Source: Membranipora membranacea
Taxonomy: Eukaryota > Bryozoa > Gymnolaemata > Cheilostomatida > Membraniporidae
DNA length: 64,000 nucleotides
Reading direction: 5' to 3'
Assembly: GCA_914767715.1 (NCBI GenBank)
Contig: OU612065.1
Location: 14,260,001 to 14,324,000 of the forward strand
Position numbers and translations under genes: made by a program
The notes under the pieces: model-generated
The model's database searches: none
What the model was told of the DNA's origin: nothing
What the model saw: only the letters and a program-made list of their open reading frames with translations
Part shown: piece after piece, positions 49,009 to 60,800 of the stretch
How positions within the stretch are numbered: position 1 is the stretch's first letter
Layout of the letters: every line of letters starts with the position of its first letter

Positions 49009-52000
49009 AGCAACAACCTCTTCATGCTCCTCCTTGTATTATCTGGGGATGTGGAGTCAAACCCTGGGCCTGTCAAATACCCATGTGGTATTTGCAGCAA
49101 ACCAGTAAGAATCAACCAAAAAGGTGTTGCTTGTGACACATGTAGTCTCTGGTATCTAGATGCATGGGTATGAAAACAGATATCTATAACACACTTGCAG
49201 ATATTTCCTGGGAGTGCCTGTCCTGTGGACTGCCCAACTTCTCTTCGGCTTTGTTTGCTGATTCCAACCTCTCTGGCTTCTCGGACAACACATACTCTGT
49301 GTTGTCCAACAACTCGATCTGTAGCATAGAGAGCTGTATGAATAATCCTATGGCCATGTCATCGCCACTAGCCAAAAATGATAAAATAAAAATCAATAAC
49401 TTCCAACTCAGCGGTCTAATAATAAATTTTCAGAGTCTAAATAATAAAAAGGCAGAGCTCTTACATATCATTGATGTTCAGCGACCTACTATTATTTTTG
49501 GCACTGAAACATGGCTAAACAAAGATATAAACAATTGTGAAATTTTTCCACCATCATATGAGGTATACAGGCAGGATAGATCGGGACCTGATAGTCATGG
49601 AGGTGTGCTCATTGCTATCCATCGTGAGTACATCTCGGAACGCATTGAGATTAAGACTAATGATGTTGAAATGGTGTGTGCTAAAGTTTCCATATATAAT
49701 AATAATAAGAGTAATAACCTAATCCTTATCTCGGCATATCGTCCCACTAATAATAACACAGATTACAGCGAAAGACTAGCTTCGGAAATAGAAAGTATTA
49801 CATCTAAGAACAAGAAATCTGTTGTGTGGATTGGTGGGGATTTTAACCTGCCAGATATTGATTGGAAGACCTGCGCCATTCAATCGAATAGATATCTAGT
49901 TAAGATCAACGAAAGGTTTATTGAGATGCTAAACAATTGTGGAATGGAGCAGGTAGTGGACGAGCCAACTCGTGAGAAAAATGTTCTGGATCTCTTTTTT
50001 ACTAATCGCCCTTCTCTTATTGCCAAAGCGTCAATTCTGCCAGGCATATCTGATCATGAGATTGTATCGGTAGAAAGTTACGTAACAGCACCCAGAACAA
50101 AACCTTGTAAAAGGAAGATGTATCTATGGAAGAAAGCTAATACAATTGAAATGAAATCAGAATGCATAAACATAAGAAATGATTTGCTCGCTAGGTTAAA
50201 TAAAGAATCATCTGTAGAGAAAATGTGGCTTGCTCTAAAAACCAAACTCCTTGAGCTCCAAGAGAAATTTGTACCCCACAAATTCTCTTCGACTAGGTTC
50301 AATCAACCGTGGGTTAATACCAAAGTAAAAAGAGCATCTAGGAAGAAAAAAAGGGCATTTAAAAAGTGCAAAACATCGCATAATCATAAAGATCTAGAGA
50401 GATACCGCCTAGCTAAAAAAGAGTCTTGACTTACTTGTAAAACAGCCCACAGTAACTACATTAACAATATGATCGATGTAAATGAAGATACTAACCATAA
50501 AAAGTTCTGGGCTTATGTGAAATCTAAACGCCAAGATAATGTCGGAGTAGGGTCTCTTAAATCAAATGGAAGGGTAATCTCTGATAGTAAAAGTAAGGCG
50601 GAGATACTGAATGATCAGTTCACATCCGTCTTCTCAACTGATACAAATGATAATATGCCTGATATAACGTTCAATTTTCCTAAGATGGAGACATATAACA
50701 TCAATGCGCACGGTATCCAGAAACTAATCGAAAATCTTAAAGAACACAAAGCACCAGGCCCAGACACCATCACAAATAGACTATTGAAAACCCTGAGTGT
50801 AGAAATATCCCCTGTTTTGAGTGTTTTATTCACTGCTTCCTTGGACCAGGGGGTGTTACCAAATGACTGGAAACATGCATGTGTATCTCCAATCTTTAAG
50901 AAAGGCGATGTTATGTTACCTGCCAACTATAGACCAGTTTCTCTGACTAGTGTAGTGTGCAAACTACTTGAGCACATTATTACTAGTCAGATCATGGAAC
51001 ACTTATCTAAAAACCATGTTTTGACTGACTCACAGCATGGCTTTTGACAACGTCAATCATATGAGTCACAACTTATTATGTTAATAGAAGATCTTGCTCA
51101 AAACATCGAGGATAAAGGCCAAACAGATCTTATTCTTTAAGATTTTTCAAAGGCCTTTGACAAGGTGTCCCACAAGAAACTTCAGTATAAGTTAGGTTTT
51201 TACGGCATTGACAACTTCTCAATGAGCTGGATTAAGGGATTTTTGAATGGTAGAACCCAAGAGGTAGTTGTTGATAACAAGTCATCATCTCCATCCAAGG
51301 TCACATCTGGTGTTCCCCAGGGAAGCGTCCTTGGTCCGCTCTTGTTTTTGTTGTATATTAGCCATTTACCTTCTTATGTTAAAAATGGTTCTCAAATACG
51401 ACTCTTTGCTGATGATTGCACAATATATCGTGAAATTAAATCTCCGGTTGATTGTCAACTTCTACAGGAGGACCTGAATAGCTTGCTTGACTGGGAACAA
51501 GATTGGTCAATGGAATTCCACCCTTAGAAATGTGAAGTACTAAGAACAACTTTAAAAAGAAAGCAAGCGCAGGCATCGCATAAAATAAGAGACCATCAGC
51601 TAAATCTAAAGAATAATGTAAAATATCTTGGTGTTACTATCACATCCAAGTTGTGTTGGAACAGTCACGTTGATATTATTACCACCAGAGCCAACAGATC
51701 GTTAACCATGCTCCAACGTAACCTCTCTCACTGCCCTCCTGAGCTGAAAGAAATGAGCTATAAGGCCATTGTACGCCCCCAACTGGAGTATTGTGCTGCT
51801 GTGTGGAATCCCCACACCACACGCAATATCAACAAGATCGAGGCAGTGCAGAGAAGAGCTGCTCGCTTTGTTAAAAATGATTTTTCCCGAGATAGTAGTG
51901 TAACTACTATGCTCAATACTTTAAAATGGCAATCACTAGAAAAGCGAAGAGCAGTTATCTGTTTAGTAATCTTTTACAAAACACACTATAATCTGATTGA

Positions 52001-52600
52001 TATATCTTCCTCTCTGCTCGTTCCATCCTTTACTTATAGGGGGCATAGTCAAAGTTATTTAATTCCACACTCGAGGACACAGCTTTTTCAAACAACTTTT
52101 TTTCCAAATACCATCCGCCTCTGGAATTCGTTGTCACCGAGTGTTGTCGAGGCCAAATCCCTCAACTCTTTTAAAGGGCAACCAAGGTTTCAAACAACTT
52201 CTCATTGATGGCCATTGATTAATAGCAGATTGCACCTTCTGCATGGGGAAAAAGACAAAATATAATTCGGATGATTATTCAGCCAGAATTCTTGTGAAAC
52301 AATTCTTCCATCTGGTACTCAAACTCAGCTAATAGAGAATACCACATAGCAGTTTCCTGTTCCTGTTAATATTTGGCCTGTGCTCTATAATTATTACAGT
52401 AAAGTCTTGGAACTTCCCTAAACTGAAATGTTACCCAGCTTAGAGTCAGCAACTACTTTGAGTTTTGCATCGCGTAATGCACAAAGCTGATGCTGCCCAG
52501 CACATTATTTGCTACCCATTAATGCCTTGCTGCGAAACCTTGGTTGCCCTTTAAGTCTCAAATGTCAACAAGTTATTAGTTCCAGAATTATATTTTAGAA
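49009..52600 (+). mobile_element. APE-type non-LTR retrotransposon (CR1/Jockey-like), inactivated
   Basis: The order of domains is clear. A hydrophobic leader with a 2A-like motif (LLLVLSGDVESNPGP, 49027-49071) comes first, then a PHD-like zinc finger (CGICSKP...CDTC...WECLSCG). The apurinic endonuclease follows (INFQSLNNKKAELL, TETWL, HGGVLIAI, ISAYRP, WIGGDFNLPDIDW, LPGISDHEIV, 49400-50090). The reverse transcriptase comes next (HKAPGPDTI, YRPVSLTS, DFSKAFDK, SGVPQGSVLGPLLFLLYI, LFADDCTIY, 50740-51450), then a C-terminal region (RPQLEYCAAVWNPH, IEAVQRRAARFV). From 49164 to 52170 one frame is kept but interrupted by stops at 50427, 51045, 51138 and 51525, and one base is missing near 49155 in the zinc finger. 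The 3' coding end is split by a MITE at 52171. The element is dead but only moderately decayed. Confidence 0.9.
52171..52554. mobile_element. TTAA-flanked MITE, copy 2, nested in retrotransposon
   Basis: The 384-bp element is bordered by TTAA on both sides, with the same 19-bp ends AAAGGGCAACCAAGGTTTC as copy 1 at 10817-11192, and is inserted in the opposite orientation relative to it. It sits inside the codons for NSFK at the end of the retrotransposon frame; the host frame resumes immediately after (SQMSTSY then stop). It is therefore younger than the retrotransposon copy. Confidence 0.9.
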
Positions 52601-53250
52601 ACACACTGCACCAAACGCACCACAACATATTATATTTATTGCACCTTTTAAACTGTGCGAAATATTCACCCGAGTCATGCACAATAATGGCATACTACTT
52701 CTACTTCTGCATAGAGATTCCAGGATTTATAGAGTGAAAAATTAACATTTTAATGACCTTTTATTTTTGAGGTTTAAACATTGTATATCTGAAAAGCATG
52801 GCGCCTCAATTGTCAATGAGCATCTTCTCTATAGTCCCATGTCTCAGTTTAGTGAAATAAACCATCAGTTATGAGAATATTTGGTGTCAACACCATGGCC
52901 ATCAAGCCTCATCACAAAGCATATTCACAGAATTGCGGTTAGTTTCTAGTGAGTCAGTGTATTCAGTATAACTCACCCCTAATTGCTACAAAAGAACTTG
53001 GGCTATCATGGAGTTATGTTTCCAATTTAGTGTGTTTTTGAGAGGACAACTCTGAACCAACTGCACACACACACACACCTCAATTGGTCATGTGACTGCA
53101 GTTGTTCTTCCTGGAGGTTTGGTTCATTGGTCTGGGTAGGCTACTAGGGGTGAAGGTGGATGCCTTTCAATGGTACGACTTCAAAAGTGGTTTTGGGCGG
53201 TTAATACTGGACATAGGCAATATACAAGCTTGCATTGATACATACAGGAC

Positions 53251-53443
53251 ATGGGCCCCTGGGACTTACATGTCTTTACTTTGCCAATGTCCACTATCAA
53301 CCACCCAAAAAACACCTTGGCTTTGGTGTTTTTTGGGTGGTTGATAGTGGATCCTGTATCATGGGCCCCTGGGACTTACATGTCTTTACTTTGCCAATGT
53401 CCACTATCATGTAAGTCCCAGGGGCCCATGATACAGGATCCAC
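53251..53443. repeat. Nested fold-back: 26-bp and 35-bp perfect hairpins plus 49-bp direct repeat
   Basis: A 49-bp segment (53251-53299, starting ATGGGCCCCTGGGACTTACA) is repeated exactly at 53361-53409. Between them, 53291-53316 is perfectly inverted at 53325-53350 (26 bp, 8-base loop TTGGCTTT). In addition, 53347-53381 is perfectly inverted at 53409-53443 (35 bp). The copies overlap each other, so the structure looks like the product of successive fold-back template switching. Confidence 0.95.
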
Positions 53444-53583
53444 ATTTAGCCCCTGGGCAGTTTTTCAGGGATGTGGGTAACCAAACTCACCCCATCTTCC
53501 AAGGGAGCCCACTGACTGATGTTGGTCATGACCATATCTATATATACACAATACATTTATTGTGTATTAAAAATACATCCCAT

Positions 53584-53614
53584 GATGATGATAGACAACT
53601 TGTCTATCATCATC
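53584..53614. repeat. 15-bp GATGATGATAGACAA hairpin
   Basis: GATGATGATAGACAA (53584-53598) is perfectly inverted as TTGTCTATCATCATC (53600-53614) with a single-base centre. Confidence 0.85.
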
Positions 53615-54815
53615 ATCAGATGAATTTGAAAGTACAATCACACTACACTTGCTTGTAACTCCAGAATGCCTCTGATCAAGCATGTAGCATATTTCCCAAG
53701 CACTACTTTGATACTGCAAGGTACATATGGGGACCAAAGCATACTTGTGTGCCAAGCCCACCAACTTGCTTGTCAGGACAGACTGAGGCAAGGCATGAAC
53801 CCCTTTCAATTTTAGAACTTTGTTTGATTACATGTAGATCACTCATTTTACACATTGATTAATCATTCGTAAAGATTTTGGGTGCATCCAACCTATCATT
53901 AGACTACACTTTTCATACAATTAAAAAAGTGGTAAACTGAAAGTTGTCTTCCTTTTGTTTAGCTTAGATGACGAAAGCAAGGGGAAGGCAACTATGGTTA
54001 CGGCAGGCAGTGTATTATAGACACTCTGGTCAGAGTCTCCTATACAGCATTATGATATCATAAATGATTCTTGGTAAAAGACACTGACAAAAGGAAATCA
54101 GTGAGAAATTGAGTTGAACGTATAGCATGCATATTTCCGATTCCGATTTGGTTTTATTTTTTGAAGAAATTTTACCATTTTTCTGCATAATAAATAAACA
54201 AAAATAATAATTCTACTTTGATGCACAACATAGCAGATTTTTGTTTTGTTTGGAACAAATTATTGGTGATTGCAAATCTAGGACTAACCATAATATACAG
54301 TATACAAACTTTACATAGTAATATTTACAGGAACAATAAAAGCGAAAACAGTAACAACACAACAACAGTCAATATCCAAAACACAGTAGATGCACAAAAA
54401 TTCTCAGAAAAGGTTGCTCTACAATATAATTTAATTGTAGCAAGCTTAAACATATAGAATGGAACCCTACGCATTAAAATATAGTTTTAGTTTTATAATG
54501 TCTTAAGTACTCATAATAAATATTGTATACTGTATGCAGTATATTGTATACTAGGGTAAAACAGGTATATAAGTTAAACCAGGCATACACACTCTCAGTT
54601 TATTGGCAAGAGAGAATTTTTTCTACGGAACACCAACAAGTGAAATGCGCATTTTAGAATGAAGTAAAGTGTATGAGTAAAGCGGGGGATATTTTAATAT
54701 CATTAATCGAGTGAATTGTGCTGGAAATAATAAACAGATAATTCTGAGTCAGGTGCAAATGAAGTTGCCTCCTCGGGATAATCATATGGTCAACAACATA
54801 GTGGAACAACTTCAT

Positions 54816-57800
54816 TTAACTAAGCGCTATACAGTAGCCTTGGGTCTCAAGATAGATGAGACGTTTCTCGACTTCAGATTTGTAAGAGTATAGAAGTTGT
54901 CTGTCATGTGCTAGATCTGCCATCTGAGCTAGGCTGTGTAGGAGGGTGTGTGCATTCCTGTACCTTTTCACACACTGAAATAAAAGTAAAAGGAGGTTAA
55001 ATCACTGAACTCTTTGGCAGGTTAAGTTTGGTTGATTGAAGTCGGGACTTGAAAGTTAAAGAATCTGTGATGTTAAATTAGGTTGTTTGCTTTGTTTGTG
55101 GCCATATGGTGAAGACCGTTTGGGTCGAAATTTTGATTCAGAAATCATTATTAAGAAACTGGAATGTATCAAACTTTTGCTTGTCATAGCGGTCATAAGC
55201 ATTATTGGGAGTATATGATTGAAAATAATAATTAACAGGAAGCTCCTGATCTCTTAATACTAGTATTTACAGCTAATGCTCACCTCAATAGGGTTACCAA
55301 AGAGCTCATCCAGGGCAGCTTGTTGACACTGTAATTAGAAGAGAAAATATCATAACCTCATGTCAAGAACAGCTCACAATCTCTATTAGAGCTCAATTTA
55401 CATTGTACAACACAATACAACACAATTGTACAACACAGGCATGGGCAAGTCGGAGTTATTATCACATAAAATCAACACCCTCCCCCTCAATCCACAGCAG
55501 GACCGGGTTCAGGAGGTACCTCCCCCCAATCCACAGCAGTAGCAGGGTCTAGAGCTATGAGTTTCTCAACAAGCAAACATAAGAGACAGAACATTATCTC
55601 ATAATCCACCAGGCAGGTTCATTACACTGGCAGGTTTTGATATTACCAACAAGAGGATTATATAGGTTTAGCTGTGGGACTTGATGATAAATCATTTCAA
55701 CCACAATTTTTTTGACTTCCTGGGGTCAAAACTGCCGTTAATGTGAGATCTATAACTCCATCACGTGTTATGTAAGTTGTGCTCTGGCGAAACCAGATAA
55801 CCAGATAAAGGTGAATTCCAACTATTCTGGACTATGTCATTACGTCAAAAACCTACCAGTTCAATGGCATGTTCATATATCAACTTGTCGGCTGTATTAT
55901 TCAAGAACTGTTGATCAACGCCTGCACCCCCTGTATCCACTCCCCGTGATTTCAGAAGTTTACACTTGTCCAGGCAGGTATGATAGAAACCATTCAACTC
56001 CTTCACGGCTGCAATTAGACAAAGATACATTAAATCAGCTGTAAATTAAATTCCGATAAAGAAAGGTAAAACAGGGTATATAGGGAAACCCTGGGAATCG
56101 ATGACATCATCATGACTCACTATTGATCAAGGGTCAATAAGATAACAAATAAATCAGAAGCTTTACACAAAGTATTGCATGAGCTGGCGCAACACATGGG
56201 TACCAGCACACAACCTCAGCCTTAGAATAAGCCTAATCAATCAACCATTGCACGAGTAAAATGCTATTAATTTTTTGTAACTGCGTGGAACAATCAGAGA
56301 CTATCTAGATAATAGTCTCTGGTACAATGCCAAAAAAACCAATGATTCAACAGATGGAAACTCATGCTTCAATCGACAAGGAAGGCACTCTCTCATATTA
56401 TTTGGTTTACCACTGATGGAAGACTTATTGAGAGGAATTATTTGGTTTTCCTAATGCGTGGGTGCGGAACTCAAGTTTTTCCAGTATTATTGTGCTGGGG
56501 TCATGGTGGAACAGAGATCAGTGTTAAAACTAAAACTGTAATCATACCAAAGAATGTGAAATACATCACTCTTATTAATTTCGAGCAGCTGTTCTGTATA
56601 CTGGTTTGACATTACAACTGTGTCAATATCATTGCAACAATCACTGTGTTGGGCTGCTTAGAAGATGAGAGGGTGAAAGACACCTCCATTCCATTAGCAG
56701 CAGCTGAGTGGTGGGAAATTAATCAATTAATTTTCACCTTTACAATGATATACTTACTTGCTTTGACAGTTGACGAGGGATGAAGTTTCCCTGCTGCCAC
56801 CTCATCTTTAGCCAGCTGTAGTGATGAGGATAGTAAGTGTAGAGCTCTGATATACAGAACAAGCTGCTCAATACGCCTCTGCTTCTCACTTACAAACACA
56901 ACGCAGCCTGTCAGCTTATTAGAGTTACGTGACTCGAGTAGAGGCGAGGTCCTGCTCTGAGCAAGCTCTATCAGACTGCAGATAACAGTAGAGATAAACT
57001 GCAGCTTACTAAGTGTGTCCCTATGATCATTACTCATCAATGTCTCATCGGTTAGCTCTGGTACTACAAACATGACTGGCCCGTCCATGTTAGGTGGTGA
57101 CTGGGCATATGGCAATGTTGTCACAGGGGAGGATAAGTCAGTGTTATATCCGCCCACGCCGGGCAAGTTTTCTTTGTTTGTCTGATCGGCTGTTGGGTCC
57201 TGTGCAAAACTAGGTCTGCGTATTAAATCGTGAAGGCGACCGGCGCTGCCGAATAGCCCTGTAAGCTGCTGCCTCTCTGTGAAGCTGCTGCTTGTTGTGA
57301 TGGTGTTTGAATGTGGTCTCTGTCTGTCTCTGTTTTGTGTAGGACTGCTTCTAAGTGAAGAGTCCGTACCAGATCTTGGTCTGCCACCTGTAGGTACATA
57401 ATAATGAAGATGTAACGACACAAAAAACTGTCAATGAATCAGTAAAGTGCCTGATGACTCTATAGTGTTCTTAGATGAGATCATGAATCAGGGAAAATTG
57501 ACAAAGAAAAAAGATACACAGTTTGCACTCCATGTAACTCAAACTCCCAGGTGGAACATGTCCTATTCATCATCAGAAGAATAACTTAATATGCTGACAT
57601 AATAGGTATATTGCTATTCTGAATTCATGACCTCATCAAGTGTAAGCTTATTTAAAAAAATCGCCTGGTTCATAGTACTTTTTACCCACCCTTGAATGTT
57701 GCTGGAGTTGGTGGGGTTCCAACAGCAAAAGTCATGTTGGGAGGGGTGATGGAGCCAACATCTACATTGGATGAAGATTCAGAACTTCGTCTTGATCTTG

Positions 57801-60800
57801 GAGATTCTGTTCTGCTGGGGTACCTCAGCCTAGGTGACACACTGGGACGATGAATCTGGTCATATGCGTGTCGCTGTGTGGGTACAGGGAGAGGGGCGGA
57901 GCCTACCACAGGCAGCGACCCAGGACGGTCAGACTGGCCAGGAGAGGTAGAGTTCTGTTGTTGCTGTAGCTGTTGGCTAGCTCTGGCCTGATCAGTAAGG
58001 TAAGCCTTGTGATCAGGGGGACAGTTTCCTGGTACCATCACATACTCCTGCTATATAAATGGAAAGTTTCTAGTATGAAACATCAGGATATAGATGGGTT
58101 GTCTCACTTTCACATGTTTATAGCGTGACCATGTCCAAAGACCATGACATTTTAATAACAAATGTTGACACTGTCGATTATTAGGGCAAATTGCTGTGAA
58201 ACAATCTTGGCACAAAACAGCATAACACAGTGTCAGCTATAAATAGGCTTATCCTGTTTTAGCAGCTAAAACTGTGACCTTTTGCGGATAGCGTAGAAGT
58301 GAAATAAACGCATTGTTGTAGAAATGGCAACATGACGGGACTTGCATTCTTTGGCATCCAAAATTCAATTGTTATCATTGGTGAGATAACACATACTCTC
58401 AATCTCATAGTAATTTGATGTAACTCAGTCATATGATAAAGTTGTCTTCATATTGTCCTTACTCTGTGATAACCGGATTTTCAAAATTAAAGATTCCCCA
58501 TTTATCGTGGGTGGAACTCAAGGCTTACCTCAGAATCAGATCTTGGTGCTGCAGCTCTGTTATGGGGCAATCCAGAGTGTCTCTTGTTCCATGTGCTAGG
58601 AGATGGGGGCGTATCCCTGGCATCCCGATAGGGAGGAGTTTGTACTCTCATAGCAGACAAAGGTGATACGCTGACAGCCTGAAGGCTAGAGGTGGAAGCA
58701 CTGTCTGCACTGTCAGTCTCATCCTGAGCTGCTCCGGCACCACGAGGAGACGGAACCGCCACAGGAGCACTAGCCTTAGGTTTAGCATACTTAGTGACAA
58801 AGGGGTGGCTGAAGAAGGCAGGGAACTCAATCCTGTCTGAAGCATTTCTCTTCAATAGCCTACAGATAGAAAATGATGACATTGTCATGAATGTCACTCA
58901 ATAACATAGGTATTATGCAGCAAAGCCATTTTACCAAGGGGCATAATTAGGTAACAATTGAGGCAGTCTATTATTCTGATACATGATCAATCTCAGATAA
59001 CAATGCTATGTTACCTGATTGGGTCAAGTCAAAATCTAGCACTGACTAGAAGAGTAACATGCCTCATACTAAACACTCAGGCGTTCCTTAGCAAAACAAT
59101 CATGAGGCCTGGAGATAAACTGGTCATCAAAAAGCAACTGTAATATTTTGCACAGTTTGCAGCCGATGTTATCCACCCATGCTATGAAAGCATTCATTTT
59201 CTTCATAATATATCCCTTTGTCGTGTCTAAAACGGCAAAACCTGCATGGGTGCACAAATTATGTACATTTATATAGCTTGGTGCAGCAATGGCTTAAGCA
59301 GAGAGCTGGTGAATGATGGACTACACATAGAGCCTGATGTAGATCATGTCTGATACAGTTTGCCTGCCTTCGGGTCATGCTTCTCTTCTACTTCTACGCC
59401 GCATGCAAACAGGAAGACCCTATTTGCGTGTGGACGATCAGTGGGGAAAGCAATTCCGAGTGCATGCAAACTGAAACCAACTTGGTTTAAGCTTGATGAG
59501 GCCCAATAATGGATAGAATGATTGTTCCTCTTCAATAATTTTACACACATTTTATGACATGCCTTGTCCGAATGGGGCTAGTGTTCAACGGTCACCTCAG
59601 TGCTCATAAATTGGCTGCGTATAGATCTGTTACCAATATTGGACAGCTGCCAGGAGTTATTTAACAATTCATAACATTACATAGAACTAATCTATGGCAT
59701 TGAATCAAATGAACCATAGACAATAATAACATAACTTAGTAAGACCCTAAGTATAGCATCTTCTTTTCTCTACTGAAAGAATGACCAACTGACCACACTG
59801 TTAGTAGCAGGATCATGAGGCAAGGCCATGGGGAATTCAGAAAGTCGATTAAACTCCTAACCTTTTAATCAGTACCTCAATTCTGATTATGCTATAACAT
59901 GTATTGTGTAAATGAGGTAGACAGCTCTATTCAACTGGAATTGCATCATTCCAAACAGCCGAGCCTGTAATCCCACATGGTCAGTGACACTGGATGCATT
60001 GCTATATTGGCCACTGACTGATCGATGGCAACTTCATGCAGCATGTGTGCTGCGATTGTGTGGAAATTTCCAATGAAGGGGCAAACAGAGTCGGTCATTA
60101 TACCCTCCCGCCATAACAATAACACTCTGCTGATACTGATAGCAGAGCAATAAACCGAGAGAGGAAAAAATTCTTCATCAACTTTAATTTAGACTGTGCA
60201 ATAGTAATTATAATGTTACGATGACTCTCTAGTTCAGGTCAGGCGCAGTATGAACAATGACTTATATCCCAGTCATTAATCCGCCTGCCTATCAGCGACA
60301 GAGGGCAACTACCAGTGCTAAGCAAAGAGCTACAAGGCTCCAATTGCAGTAGCCAATGACAGCCACCTTGACATGGGTTTCCACCATGTTTAAAGGGTGT
60401 TTGACCAGGATATAGAAACCTCTCTTCAAAAGGTGAGCTAGGTATAAGATTACAGCCCTCATAATGGGTATTCCATGCCAGGAATAATAAGTGTAAATAA
60501 AGTCAAACTCAGGAATCTAACCGATAGCCAAGTTTTACCCTCCAAAGGAAGAGACTACCTAAAATTCCTTTCCACTTCTCCGTAATAATATCGCTGATAG
60601 AAATGGGGGGTTGAAATAGCAAGCTTATAAGTGGGCAAATACTTATGACTCAAAGATTATGAGTGGCATATTAACTGTTGTTACCAATTGTGGGAATTAT
60701 TTTAATCCATTATTGACGTATAAACTTGTAAGCTGATGCAATATGCCTCATGTTTCTAAGTTGTTGGTAGATTCAGGGGAATCTTGCCAGGCAACAAGGC

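Larger units (their letters stand above)
52601..54815. other. Intergenic repeats before ULK 3' end
   Basis: No gene is recognised. The stretch holds a short (CA)n at 53066-53079, the inverted CCAGGAAGAACAACT motif at 53100-53126, the nested fold-back at 53251-53443 and a GATGATGATAGACAA hairpin at 53584-53614. Open frames between 53102 and 53809 derive from these repeats. Confidence 0.5.

Noticed and set aside
53102-53809. Open frames on both strands near the fold-back
   Set aside because: Their sequence is made by the direct and inverted repeats and the GATGAT hairpin; no splice sites or protein features.
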